Of a DNA stretch of 64,000 bases, positions 1-9,129 are shown one piece after another. This DNA is from Bacteroidales bacterium (lineage in GTDB: Bacteria > Bacteroidota > Bacteroidia > Bacteroidales > P3), in NCBI GenBank assembly GCA_017545365.1, contig JAFWOP010000011.1, positions 49,883 through 113,882 on the forward strand, in the 5' to 3' direction. Numbering within the stretch: the first letter of the stretch is position 1; each line of letters starts with the position of its first letter. The position numbers and the translations under genes are program-made. The notes under the pieces are model-generated. The model was not told where the DNA came from. It saw nothing but the letters and a program-made list of their open reading frames with translations, and made no database searches.

Positions 1-2
1 CC

Positions 3-1334
3 GGCACCACCCAGCGCTATGTCACCCACGACCAGATGGAGATGCAGGCCCTGCAGGAGAACCCCATCCGCATCGCCCTGCGCGACATCCGTCTCAAACA
101 CTACAAGGCAGCCATGGAACTTTCGCCCGCACAGCGTCTCAAATACGCCTCCAAGGTGGCCTCTATCGCCAACGGCTGGAAGAAATGGCAGGGTGAGACC
201 CTCGGCATTGAGCGTCTCGACGGTGTGAATCAGAAGAAGGCACAGGAAGCTCAGTTCCAAGCTTGGGCCGACAAGCGCGACGAGTACCGCAATGTGCTCC
301 GCGACCTCTCACGCGCCTACGACCGCATTCGCCCCATCGAACTCGAATGGACCTATTTCAACGAGGCTGTCATGGCCAGCGACCTCATGAACCGTGCCTA
401 CAAGCTCTGGAGCATGGCAACCCAAACCACCAATCAGGAAGACCAGGCCCGCACCGAGTGCGACAAACTGATGGCCGCCAACGAGAAGTATTTTGCCGAC
501 TTCGACCAGCACTCGCCCGTCGACCGTGCCATCTTTGTCGAAACCTTCCTCTACATGTGGAAGGCCGGCCAGGCCCCCTACCTCGACAAGAAGGGCAAGG
601 ACGAGGCCGGCGTGCAGAAACTCCTCGAAGGCATCTACGACAAGTCGATGCTCAACAACCGCGCCAAGTACGACAAATTCCTCAAGAACTACAAGGCAAA
701 GGATTGGATGAAAGTCCTCTCCAATGCCGACCCCGCCGTCGACCTCTTCAACATCGCCTACACCTATGCCTATACCACCGACAAGGAGATGACCTACGAT
801 GTCAACAAGCGCGAAATCAACCGCCTTATGCGCACCTACGTCCGCGGCATGATGCAGCAATATCCCGACAGCAATTTCTTCCCCGATGCCAACCTCACCC
901 TCCGTGTCGCCTATGGTCATGTGCAGGGCTTCCGCCCCAAGGACGCTGTCTACTACACCCCCTACAGCACCCTCGACGGTATCATGGAGAAAGAGAACCC
1001 AGATGTGTACGACTATGTGGTGGAACCCAAGCTCAAACAACTCTATAAGACCAAAGACTATGGCCGCTACGCCAACCTCCGCGGCGAGATGCCCGTCGCC
1101 TTCATTGCCACCAACCACACCACCGGCGGCAACAGCGGCAGCCCCGTGCTCAATGCCGACGGCCAGCTGATAGGCATCAACTTCGACCGCTGCTGGGAAG
1201 GCACCATGAGCGACCTCCTCTTCGACCCTGCCTACTGCCGCAACATCAGCCTCGACATCCGCTACTGCCTCTTCATCATCGACAAATTCGCCGGTGCCAC
1301 CCACCTCATCAACGAGATGACCATCGTCGAGTAG
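3..1334 (+). CDS. dpp11: Dipeptidyl peptidase 11-type S46 serine peptidase (5' truncated by the window)
   Basis: This is the C-terminal part of a secreted or periplasmic S46 dipeptidyl peptidase, which releases dipeptides from the N-termini of oligopeptides. The frame is open from base 3, upstream of the first ATG (36), so the N-terminal chymotrypsin-fold half with the catalytic His and Asp lies outside the window. The helical domain is visible, followed by the nucleophile motif GGNSGSPVLN with the Ser codon at 1134-1136. The downstream motif INFDRCWEGTMSD has Arg where DPP7-type enzymes have Gly. In this family that Arg defines the DPP11 subtype, which prefers Asp/Glu at P1. The end (…THLINEMTIVE) is a normal family terminus. 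DPP11 supports amino-acid use in asaccharolytic Bacteroidales. The subtype call rests on one motif, but the family call is firm. Confidence 0.9.
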   Translation, partial: GTTQRYVTHDQMEMQALQENPIRIALRDIRLKHYKAAMELSPAQRLKYASKVASIANGWKKWQGETLGIERLDGVNQKKAQEAQFQAWADKRDEYRNVLRDLSRAYDRIRPIELEWTYFNEAVMASDLMNRAYKLWSMATQTTNQEDQARTECDKLMAANEKYFADFDQHSPVDRAIFVETFLYMWKAGQAPYLDKKGKDEAGVQKLLEGIYDKSMLNNRAKYDKFLKNYKAKDWMKVLSNADPAVDLFNIAYTYAYTTDKEMTYDVNKREINRLMRTYVRGMMQQYPDSNFFPDANLTLRVAYGHVQGFRPKDAVYYTPYSTLDGIMEKENPDVYDYVVEPKLKQLYKTKDYGRYANLRGEMPVAFIATNHTTGGNSGSPVLNADGQLIGINFDRCWEGTMSDLLFDPAYCRNISLDIRYCLFIIDKFAGATHLINEMTIVE

Positions 1335-1622
1335 TGAATGTGTAAACGTGTGAATGAATGTGTAAACGTGTTAATGTGTTAATTTGTTAGTTGCTGACGC
1401 ATCAAAGATTAACGAATTAACACATTAACGAATTCATAACGTGTTAGTCGCTGGCGCATCAATGATTAACACATTCACACATTCACGAATTCATAACGTG
1501 TTAGTTGCTGACGCATCAAAGATTAACGAATTAACACATTCACACATTCACGAATTCATAACGTGTTAGTCGCTGACGCATCAATGATTAACACATTCAC
1601 ACATTAACGAATTAACGAATTC
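1335..1622. repeat. Tandem word-repeat array, family A (gtgttaa/ttaacac vocabulary)
   Basis: This stretch contains no gene. It starts at the dpp11 stop codon and holds four copies of a 57-65 bp unit. The unit cores gttag-t(t/c)gctg(a/g)cgcatcaa begin at 1386, 1443, 1500 and 1565. Each core is flanked by words such as gtgttaatttg on the left and aattaacacattcac on the right, so every unit can fold as an imperfect hairpin. Related sequences occur at 16050-16135 and, in the opposite orientation, at 55531-55633. Unit spacing is irregular and there are no unique spacers, so this is not a CRISPR array. Confidence 0.8.
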
Positions 1623-1650
1623 ATTTGACCCCATTAAAACTATAAAAAAA

Positions 1651-2636
1651 ATGAAACATAACGTTTTCACAGCCTTGCTGCTGGCAGCCGTCACCATGAT
1701 GACCGTGGGCTGCAACAAAGAAGACAACATTGCCCCAATTGAACCAGAGGCGAAGGTGAGCCGTATCTACGTCACCAATACCACCATTATGGAACAGTAC
1801 AACGACAGCACACAGACATGGGACACCATGTATTATTTCCCTGGCGGGCGCTACCTGAGCAAAGAACTCTTCTGGACAGGCGACCGTATAGACAGTATGC
1901 ACAATGGGGATGACAAATTACTCTTTACTTACGGCCACTTCTATTAATTGCATGTAATTAAAGTCTCAAATTCTTATCAAATTCAAAATATGCGGTTTAC
2001 AAATTCTCCAATTCTCTAATTCTTGATAAATAGAAATCCCCTTACGACAACAGTGGACACCTTGTCCACGCAGTCGATGGCTATGCTATGCAGCATTTCG
2101 ACATCGAATACAACACCGAAGGCAAAATGTCGCGAGCATATATATGCAGCCTCGATGGAGTCGACACGGTGCTTACAGAGACCTATCTGTTCTCCTGGTC
2201 CAACGGGAAGCTGCAGCGTCTCGAAGACGACATCTGGGCTCTTGCTCCCAACGAAAGCGGTCTCAAGCATTCGACACTGTACTACACCTGGGCGAGTGAC
2301 AATGTCACCAAGACGGTTCGCCACAATCTTTATCTTAACGGCAAACGCGACACGGTCAACTACAACTACGAGGTAAACAACCTCGTCAACCCGTTCTACG
2401 GATTCCCCTTTTGGCAGATACCCTACAATAAAATGATTAATACCTTCGACGGCACCGACGGACTGAACAAGAACATGCTGACACGTTGCTACAACGACAA
2501 AACGGAGCGTCGTTATGAGCACACCGCTACCGACGGCCGCGTCACTGCCATCCACGAGGAATACACTACCACGAACCCCTCAGGCCTCGCCCGCAGCCTG
2601 TTGGTCACCGATTACGAGATAGAGTACCTCAATTAA
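1651..2636 (+). pseudogene. Lipoprotein gene interrupted by a short AT-rich insert
   Basis: The 5' part (1651-1947) encodes a signal peptide with a lipobox (MMTVGC) and about 75 further residues, then stops. A second open frame runs from the tag at 2031-2033 to 2636 with the in-frame sequence KSPYDNSGHLVHAVDGYAMQ. It is a plausible continuation of the first part in tone, with Tyr/Asn/Asp-rich WSNGKL and NPFYGFPFW motifs. A related full-length lipoprotein sits at 30837-31790 and shares the NPF-G feature. The 86 bp between the two parts (1948-2033) is repeat-like, and the two halves are in different frames. I read this as one surface lipoprotein gene of unknown function broken by an insertion. 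Two separate small genes remain possible, but the second half has no signal peptide and no good start (first ATG at 2088). Confidence 0.6.
1948..2033. repeat. AT-rich insert inside the lipoprotein gene
   Basis: The insert is built from repeated aattct/caaatt words. ttatcaa near its left end is matched by ttgataa near its right end, so it can form a stem. It uses words like those of the gaattgag family found inside three other genes in this window (35241, 37242, 51027). It introduces a frame change and stops. Confidence 0.5.
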
Positions 2637-2642
2637 TGGTAT

Positions 2643-2697
2643 GGGCGTACCCCCGTGTACGCCCACCCTGTGTACCCCCTGTTGGGAGCGTACTCCC
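2643..2697. terminator. GC-rich hairpins after the lipoprotein gene
   Basis: Just after the stop at 2636, GGGCGTAC (2643-2650) pairs perfectly with GTACGCCC (2657-2664). A second hairpin GGGAG/CTCCC follows at 2684-2697. There is no T-run, so a factor-independent terminator is uncertain. The two lie between convergent transcription units (the lipoprotein gene and hsdR). Confidence 0.4.
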
Positions 2698-2762
2698 AGG
2701 TACCCCCATCTGATGCCTTTCCGACACCCAGAAACAGAAGACCGCCCCCTACACATTAACGA

Positions 2763-5700
2763 TTATCTCAGATATTCCTGGTTGCCTAACATTCGTTTCA
2801 AAAGGTCAACAAAATTAGTGCGGAAACCTTCATTCTGGTGATATTCTTTATATAGCGACATATCACCTTTGCGTTTCTGGCGCACAATACGGTCAACGAT
2901 GTCGTTAAATACTTTATCTACCGCCTGTTGGTCAGGATTGCCTACCACCATATCATTGTAGTCCTCGTCTTCCATGATGGCCTTGGTGATGCTGATGAGC
3001 TTCGATTTTTGGTCGTCGGGTGTGGCATTCCAGCCTTTAAACCAACGTTCGTTGAAATCTCGAAGAATTGCGTCAAGCGTTTCTTTTGGCTCCTCTTCCA
3101 TGCTCCCGGCGTTAACCATCACCGCCTTGTTAGGGTCTACTATGCTTTCGCCAACATCCAGTTGGATAGTCTCGTTGAGCGAGGTACGCCGCAATCCGTA
3201 GGTATTTAGGTCAACCGAGTCAAGCAAGTCTTTCAATTCGTCATTGGCGGCATTAGGCACTACCAACTGAGGTATCAGAAAACGCAGAAACCAGAAGAGT
3301 TTCTCCCAGTCCTTCACCTCATAGCTCATAATGGCGGCGGCGCGTGAATAGACTTTTACAAACTGCTTACACTTCATCTTGAAGTCGGCCTTGCCGTTCT
3401 CGCCCCATTCTATTTCATGGTTGAATCGTTCGGCTGCCGTGTCGATAATAGGTGCCCACTTGTCGGCTTCGGCACCATGGATGTATAGGTTGATGAAGGT
3501 ATCCACATCCTCCATCTCGAACACATCAAAACCGAGCAATGTAGTCTTCAACTCATGCAGTATATTGACATCTGTGGCTTCCGACAAGGTGGTCGAAGTA
3601 TAGAACGGGTCAAAGGCATTCTTAATGTCGTCGGTAGTGTTGTAGAAGTCGAGCACAAACAGGTCTTCGCTCAATTTGCCCAGTTCTGGAGCCGCACGAT
3701 TGAGTCTTGACAATGCCTGAACCGCCAGCACCCCGTCCAGCGGTTTGTCAATATACATCGCACACAGCTGGGGCTGGTCAAACCCCGTCAGGTATTTGTT
3801 GGCAACCACAAGTATGCGGTATTCGTCTGTGTCAAACATCTCGGCTGTCTTCGATTCGGGAAATCCGTTAAGTCCTGCTTCGGTATAAATACTATTATTG
3901 AAGGAAAAACCTTCGGCAGCCTTTGGAATATCATTGTCCTCGTATTCCTCACTGGTTGACAGTCTTTTCTCCCCCGTAAAAGCTATCAAGACCTTGAATG
4001 GCATCCGTTTTTTCTCTATCAATCTTCGCAGCACTAAGTAATAACGTATTGCGCATTCGATGTCCTTAGTCACCACCATGGCTTTCGCCTTGCCTTTCAG
4101 CTTGTGGTTGCGGAATATCTTGGCATCGAAGTGGTCAAGCACCACCTCTGCCTTGGCCTCGATGGTTCTGGGGTTGCGTTCCACGGTGCGGCGTAGCAGC
4201 TTCTGCGCTTTCTCGTTGTTGTATTCGGGATTATCTTCTATGCTCTTGGTCAGTTCGTAGTAGCTGCGGTAGGTGGTGTAGTTGGTCAGCACATCGAGGA
4301 TAAAACCCTCCTCTATGGCCTGTTTCATGCTGTAAAGGTGGAATGGATGGAACTGTCCCTCTGCATCCCTGCTGCCGAAGCGTTCCAGCGTCTCTTTCTT
4401 CGGTGTGGCGGTGAAGGCGAAGTAGGAGCAGTTGCTGCTCATCTTTCGGTCGCGCATCAGTTTCTCCAACAGGGCATCGGTGTCGCTGCCATCTGAGTCT
4501 GCATCTTTTTGCACGGTGGCATTTAGCTTGTCAGCTGCAATGCCCGACTGCGAGCTGTGTGCCTCGTCGATGATGATGGCAAAGTTATGGTCGCTCACGT
4601 CGTTGATGCTATCGCAGATATAGGGGAATTTCTGTATGGTGGTGATGATGATACGTTTGCCCTGTTCTATGGCGTTCTTCAATTCCTTTGAATTGTCAGC
4701 ATGTTCCACCGTTTTCTGGCTTTGACCGAAGGCTTTGATGTTGTCTGTAATCTGCTTGTCGAGCAGACGGCGGTCGGTCACTACGATTACCGAGTCGAAG
4801 AGCACCTTGTCCAATGCTCTGGCGCGCACGGCATCCATAGTTGTCGGACAGGTCTTGAGCAGTTTGTATGCCAGCCAAGTCAGCGAGTTCGACTTGCCCG
4901 AGCCCGCCGAGTGCTGTATCAGATAGGTCTTTCCGATGCCCACTCTGGACACGTCCTTCTCCAGTTGTGTCACCACATCCAACTGGTGGTAGCGGGGGAA
5001 AATCAATTTCTTGGCATTCTTCATCAGGTGGGGCACCTTCTTCTGTGTCTTTGCCTCGCCGTAGTCAAGCAGCACATAGTTCATAATGATGTCGGCCACC
5101 GTGTCGCGCTGCAGAATCTGTTCCCACATGTAGGCGGTCTTGTAGCCTCCGTTCTCGTTCACAGGGTTGCCTGCTCCCTGGCCGTTGGCTAACCCTTTGT
5201 TGAAAGGCATAAAGTAGGTCTTGTCAAGGTTGAGGCGGGTGGTGAAATACACCTCATCCTTGTCCATCGTGAAGTGCGCCAAGCAGCGGCCAAAACTAAG
5301 TAATGGGTCTTTAGGATTCCTGTTTTCTTTGTATTGTTTCTGACCGTTGTACTTGGCAGTTTGGTGTGTCCAAGGGTTTTTCAGTTCTAAAGTAAAGAGC
5401 GGAATGCCGTTAACGAACAGCACCATATCAAGCTCGTCTTCGGGGTGTAGCAGCGAGAAGGTCTGCTGGCGGGTAACCGAGAACTGGTTCTGTGCATATT
5501 TGGCTTTCGATAGGTCGCTGTCCGCAGCCGAGGGCTTGGGGTAGAACAGCGACAGCTTCATCGCTTGCAACTCCACAGGATGACGCAACACATGTATCAC
5601 GCCAAAAGTAGTGATGTCTTTTGCAATCTTGTGCGACACCTCGCCTATCAAATCCGCCCCCACATATTTGTTCAGTTCCTCTTGTTGTGTTGCTTTCAGA

Positions 5701-5900
5701 AACGCCCACAGCCGCCGCAGGTCTAAAGCCAGCCGTTTGTCAAAGTCCTTTGGCTGTCCCCAATAATAATGTCCCTCGCCAGGCACTTGCGCATCAATAT
5801 CGGTTAAGCCCAAAGCCTGACGCTCTTCAATGGTACTGCCCACCAGTGCCCGCTCTATCAAGGCCTCAAAAGCCTGCTCGTTGGTCTTGCTTGTGTTCAT
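2763..5900 (-). CDS. hsdR: Type I restriction enzyme, R (restriction/translocase) subunit
   Basis: HsdR is the ATP-driven DNA translocase and nuclease subunit of a type I R-M complex (R2M2S). At 1045 aa it is normal length. The N-terminal PD-(D/E)XK-type nuclease shows ELDMVLFVNGIPLFTLELK with the E-x-K pair near residue 172. SF2 helicase motifs follow: Walker A QHSAGSGKSN near 330, DEAH near 445, and FTATPKK near 498. The C-terminal domain for M-subunit contact is present. All key motifs look intact, so the enzyme should be active. It is the last gene of the minus-strand operon, 85 bp after the ASCH gene. The first ATG was taken as the start. Confidence 0.97.
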   Translation of the reverse strand: MNTSKTNEQAFEALIERALVGSTIEERQALGLTDIDAQVPGEGHYYWGQPKDFDKRLALDLRRLWAFLKATQQEELNKYVGADLIGEVSHKIAKDITTFGVIHVLRHPVELQAMKLSLFYPKPSAADSDLSKAKYAQNQFSVTRQQTFSLLHPEDELDMVLFVNGIPLFTLELKNPWTHQTAKYNGQKQYKENRNPKDPLLSFGRCLAHFTMDKDEVYFTTRLNLDKTYFMPFNKGLANGQGAGNPVNENGGYKTAYMWEQILQRDTVADIIMNYVLLDYGEAKTQKKVPHLMKNAKKLIFPRYHQLDVVTQLEKDVSRVGIGKTYLIQHSAGSGKSNSLTWLAYKLLKTCPTTMDAVRARALDKVLFDSVIVVTDRRLLDKQITDNIKAFGQSQKTVEHADNSKELKNAIEQGKRIIITTIQKFPYICDSINDVSDHNFAIIIDEAHSSQSGIAADKLNATVQKDADSDGSDTDALLEKLMRDRKMSSNCSYFAFTATPKKETLERFGSRDAEGQFHPFHLYSMKQAIEEGFILDVLTNYTTYRSYYELTKSIEDNPEYNNEKAQKLLRRTVERNPRTIEAKAEVVLDHFDAKIFRNHKLKGKAKAMVVTKDIECAIRYYLVLRRLIEKKRMPFKVLIAFTGEKRLSTSEEYEDNDIPKAAEGFSFNNSIYTEAGLNGFPESKTAEMFDTDEYRILVVANKYLTGFDQPQLCAMYIDKPLDGVLAVQALSRLNRAAPELGKLSEDLFVLDFYNTTDDIKNAFDPFYTSTTLSEATDVNILHELKTTLLGFDVFEMEDVDTFINLYIHGAEADKWAPIIDTAAERFNHEIEWGENGKADFKMKCKQFVKVYSRAAAIMSYEVKDWEKLFWFLRFLIPQLVVPNAANDELKDLLDSVDLNTYGLRRTSLNETIQLDVGESIVDPNKAVMVNAGSMEEEPKETLDAILRDFNERWFKGWNATPDDQKSKLISITKAIMEDEDYNDMVVGNPDQQAVDKVFNDIVDRIVRQKRKGDMSLYKEYHQNEGFRTNFVDLLKRMLGNQEYLR

Positions 5901-5985
5901 GGTCTGTTCCTTTTTATTATTTCCACCCTTTGATCCTTCGTCGATCCTTCTTCTTTGTCTCGTCGATAATAGCTCTTTTCAGTCT

Positions 5986-6357
5986 TTATTGTAAATAGCA
6001 AAATGATTGAGGTGCTTGTTTGACGTTGATGTCTGCTAATCTCTTTGGGGTTTTATACCTCTTTAGCTTTCCTATTTGGATGGCGTTTGCCGTTTCTCTC
6101 TTCTCGAAATAGGAATCATAGTAATCCTTGCTGATACCGGAATGGTCACTAGTCCGGCTCCAAAGAGCATCAACATCATCTGACAGGATAGCCTTAATTT
6201 CAAACTCACCGACTACCAATTTCACGGGATTCGAGGCATATATCACCACCGTAGTCACATCTCTCCTTTTGAAAAGTGACTTTCTGAACTCGTATTTCTT
6301 TGAGCCATCGAATATCCTTGACACAAACTCTGGTTTAATCGACAATAAAACTCTCAT
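5986..6357 (-). CDS. Small ASCH-domain protein
   Basis: This 123-aa protein opens with VLLSIKPEFVSRIFDGSKKY followed by EFRK, the start of an ASCH domain (PUA-like fold; members bind RNA or modified nucleobases). A conserved middle strand reads VVIYASNPVKLVVGEFEI. Nearly the whole protein is this one domain. Its ATG lies inside the end of the upstream PIN/GNAT gene (23-bp overlap), which implies translational coupling. Placement between that fusion and hsdR suggests it works with the restriction operon, for instance by sensing RNA or modified bases. That role is inference. Confidence is high for the fold and low for the function. Confidence 0.8.
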   Translation of the reverse strand: MRVLLSIKPEFVSRIFDGSKKYEFRKSLFKRRDVTTVVIYASNPVKLVVGEFEIKAILSDDVDALWSRTSDHSGISKDYYDSYFEKRETANAIQIGKLKRYKTPKRLADINVKQAPQSFCYLQ

Positions 6358-7837
6358 CGCTTCTTGTTGCTTTTAAAATGGATTTGACTTGCTCTTTAGT
6401 GATTTTCTTAAAGCCTCTTGGTGCGTCGTTCACGCCTGACAGTATTTTTAAATCAATCAGTTCTTTCATTGTAATTCGATGTGGGAATGAATAAACATAC
6501 AAGAATCTTACCACAAATGGTTTCGTGTATGAATAATTCCACATGTCTCTCAACTGTTTTTCAGGAAAAACCGTACTCTTTCGACAGTATTGAACAAACT
6601 CTTCTTCATTTTCAAACGTATAGCGAACTTCTTGAACCACGCCGATAGTGGAAATCACACTCTTATAGAATCCTCCTGTACGATAGAATATCAGAATATC
6701 GCCACGTTGCGGATGTGGCATCATGGCACGAGACACATATACCTTGTTTATACTATTTCTGTGGGGGAAATCTTCTACAAATTCTTCTGGTGATTCTGTT
6801 GTTAAAATTGAATCTGGTAACAGCTCCGTATGGTATTCTGGATAAATTGGAACAATGTAGCTGCTATTTTTAGAAGAAATGAATGGATAACATTCTTTTA
6901 TCTTTTCAACATCAAAATGTGGTGTGAAATCTCGGACATACACCAACTCTTCTTTTTTCTTTCCCCAATACACAAATCCCCACTGCTCAAGTAACTCGAT
7001 TAATCGATGTTGTTCAGGGCGTCTATCATATATTGTAACATATATCTCCTCTACTTTGTTTTTTAAGGCATTATCGAATATGATTTTAGCAAATCTTTCG
7101 CCTAAACGAAATCCGTTGCTGATAACTTTGAATGTACCTATTTTAAGACGTTTCTTTGGATTAAAGGGTGGCGTTATATCTGAATAGTTTTCGTCATTTC
7201 CTTCCACCTTCAAATAAAGGAAAGAAAGAAGCATTCCATTGTTGGAGTTATATGTAATATAAGCCTCATCATCATATTTTTTGATAAACCATTTGTCGAA
7301 TCCAATGTAGTCTTCCTTTAGGCTGTCGAAGAATGAATCATCCAAATTAATATGGCCGAATTTTATTTTTTGAACATTTAATACCTTATAGTTTACCAAC
7401 TCTGGATGCTCTGCAAATGTTTTTTCTAAGAAAGAATCTATGGTATATACCTTATTGTTAATACCAAGAGATGTGGCTTTCTTGTGAATCTTTCGGTCCT
7501 CGGTTATAAGCAGGTCAACACGCCCGACAAATACCTCATTAAGTAGTATGGTGTCAACTCTGTCATTTTCGTTAATGTCGTACTGAGCGGAAATCTTCTC
7601 CACATCCTGTTGCATTGGAGATGGGATTTCCAAACATTCATAATTCTTTAGTTTCACCAAAAACAAGTTGACGGTATCAATATTAGGGTTCTTCTTTATT
7701 TCGTCTATTGTTGCGGAGTGGATACATTTTGTATACCCTCCCCTTTCAAGCCATCGATAAAGAATCCCGATATCTTGAGAAACAACCTTATTCGCCTCTC
7801 TATGAATAATAATGTTTGTATCTAATAGGGCTTTCAT
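6335..7837 (-). CDS. PIN-GNAT-EVE/ASCH-like three-domain protein in a type I R-M operon
   Basis: The start was set at 7837 because that ATG overlaps the hsdS TGA (ATGA, 4 bp), giving 500 aa. Residues 1-135 look like a PIN ribonuclease domain: LDTNIIIH with Asp6, Glu46, Asp95, and Asp114 in LLITEDRKIH, the usual acidic set. Residues about 200-295 look like a GNAT acetyltransferase core, with GFRLGERFAKI as the acetyl-CoA loop and QWGFVYWGKK at the end. Residues about 370-460 contain an EVE/ASCH-like PUA fold (RGDILIFYRTGG…STIGVVQEVRY). The fusion joins an RNA-cutting domain, an acetyl-transfer domain and a base- or RNA-reading domain. Its position inside an R-M operon points to a defence or abortive-infection role, but the substrate is unknown. 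Confidence 0.75.
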   Translation of the reverse strand: MKALLDTNIIIHREANKVVSQDIGILYRWLERGGYTKCIHSATIDEIKKNPNIDTVNLFLVKLKNYECLEIPSPMQQDVEKISAQYDINENDRVDTILLNEVFVGRVDLLITEDRKIHKKATSLGINNKVYTIDSFLEKTFAEHPELVNYKVLNVQKIKFGHINLDDSFFDSLKEDYIGFDKWFIKKYDDEAYITYNSNNGMLLSFLYLKVEGNDENYSDITPPFNPKKRLKIGTFKVISNGFRLGERFAKIIFDNALKNKVEEIYVTIYDRRPEQHRLIELLEQWGFVYWGKKKEELVYVRDFTPHFDVEKIKECYPFISSKNSSYIVPIYPEYHTELLPDSILTTESPEEFVEDFPHRNSINKVYVSRAMMPHPQRGDILIFYRTGGFYKSVISTIGVVQEVRYTFENEEEFVQYCRKSTVFPEKQLRDMWNYSYTKPFVVRFLYVYSFPHRITMKELIDLKILSGVNDAPRGFKKITKEQVKSILKATRSDESFIVD

Positions 7838-9126
7838 ATCACTTTTACTTTGCCGGTTACAATGTCGTTTATTATTATCTGCTTGCGTTCTTGGAGGAGT
7901 CCAATTTGTTTTTCTATACAAGAAATAGAAGAGAGTATTTCTGTTGTTTTATTAGTAATGAATATTGAAATTTCTTTTTGTTCATTAATAGGTGGTAGGA
8001 CAAAAGGCATGTCTCCAACTAGCGTTTTTGTTAGATTTACGATGAAAGAACCTCTTTGAACATTTTTTATATATGACTCATAAAACTTACTTTTTCCAAA
8101 AACCCACATAAAAAAGTCTGTATCCAGAAATTCTTTTCTTATAGAAAACATTGCAAGTCGTTGATTTATTATACCCTCTGGCATTGCTTCTTCAATAATC
8201 ATTGCTCTACCCAAGCTGCCAACAATTGGGAAAATAACATCTCCTTTTTTTACGAAGAATTTTTTCAACTCGTTTCGCCGATTTTCAGGCAAATATAAAT
8301 TGTTTGGTATGGAGGTTCTCTGTTCTGCAACATGTTCGGGTGTATATACCAAAATGCTTCCATCCTCTAGGAGGGCATTGGTTATCAATGAACTTCCAAA
8401 AGGACCTGCTTTATACCCAGTAAATAAATATTTGAGTCGGAATAACTCCCAGTGGGCGGGGATGTTGCCGAGCCAGGGGATGCCGGAGGGCTTCATTTTG
8501 GCGGTGGGGTCGAGGCCTTTGGTGACGGCGTTGTTGATGATGATTTGCTTCCGTTCGTTCAATAATTCTATCATCTTTTGCTGCTGCGCAATCGCCGCAT
8601 CTATCTTTGACGTGACTTTATCAAGATAGGCTACAATGGCATTCTGCTCTTCGATGGGCGGAATCAATGATAGTACTTGGCCAAAATCATCAGTATACAT
8701 TCGCCACCTGGATGGAATGACACCTGTTGAATGTTTTGCAAACTCAGACAAATATAAAGGTGTTTTGTACAGGTAATGAAAGAATCGGGGGTTATAATTG
8801 TGGTTAAGTTTATATACGCAATAAGCAGGACTGACAATTCCATTATAAGATGAAATTCCAAGTCCGCCCATCCAAGCAAGCATAATATTGATTACCAAGT
8901 CATCTTTCTTTACTATCTTATATCCGTCTAATGCTTCACTTCGTGTATCTCCTTTTGCAGGAGTGATTCCATCATATTGAGAAACGGACAATAGCTCTTC
9001 ATTACCTTGTTCGGAAAGGTTAAATGATTCTTTCCAAAGATATTTTGACTTGATAAGACCCCAGTGCCTCGGAATCTCTCCGAGCCATTCCACGCCGCTG
9101 TCTTTATATTCGCTGTACCGTTCCAT
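7834..9126 (-). CDS. hsdS: Type I R-M specificity subunit
   Basis: HsdS recognises the bipartite DNA target and holds two HsdM subunits. At 430 aa it has the expected internal duplication. Each half starts with a conserved signature (SGVEWLGEIPRHW near 8, SGIPWLGNIPAHW near 213), then a target-recognition domain, then a conserved helix (KIDAAIAQQQKMIELLNERK in the first half, ISCIEKQIGLLQERK in the second). The two recognition domains differ, so the target should be asymmetric. The start is 3 bp after the Fic gene stop. The stop overlaps the start of the PIN/GNAT gene. No second, silent hsdS or recombinase for specificity switching is seen nearby. Confidence 0.95.
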   Translation of the reverse strand: MERYSEYKDSGVEWLGEIPRHWGLIKSKYLWKESFNLSEQGNEELLSVSQYDGITPAKGDTRSEALDGYKIVKKDDLVINIMLAWMGGLGISSYNGIVSPAYCVYKLNHNYNPRFFHYLYKTPLYLSEFAKHSTGVIPSRWRMYTDDFGQVLSLIPPIEEQNAIVAYLDKVTSKIDAAIAQQQKMIELLNERKQIIINNAVTKGLDPTAKMKPSGIPWLGNIPAHWELFRLKYLFTGYKAGPFGSSLITNALLEDGSILVYTPEHVAEQRTSIPNNLYLPENRRNELKKFFVKKGDVIFPIVGSLGRAMIIEEAMPEGIINQRLAMFSIRKEFLDTDFFMWVFGKSKFYESYIKNVQRGSFIVNLTKTLVGDMPFVLPPINEQKEISIFITNKTTEILSSISCIEKQIGLLQERKQIIINDIVTGKVKVI

Positions 9127-9129
9127 AAA

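Noticed and set aside
309..1304. 331-aa open frame on the minus strand
   Set aside because: It lies fully antisense to the dpp11 gene, is Val/Gly/Glu-rich without motifs, and arises from GC-rich codon use of the real gene.
1335..1622. CRISPR-like repeated array
   Set aside because: Units are 57-65 bp with similar sequence throughout, no constant repeat plus unique spacers, and no cas genes.
2641..2841. 66-aa Pro/Cys-rich plus-strand frame
   Set aside because: It covers hairpins and the antisense 3' end of hsdR, and shows no coding character.
6335..7921. Longer start (528 aa) for the PIN/GNAT gene
   Set aside because: The extra 28 residues are basic and unstructured and overlap hsdS; the ATG at 7837 gives a classic PIN N-terminus and ATGA coupling.
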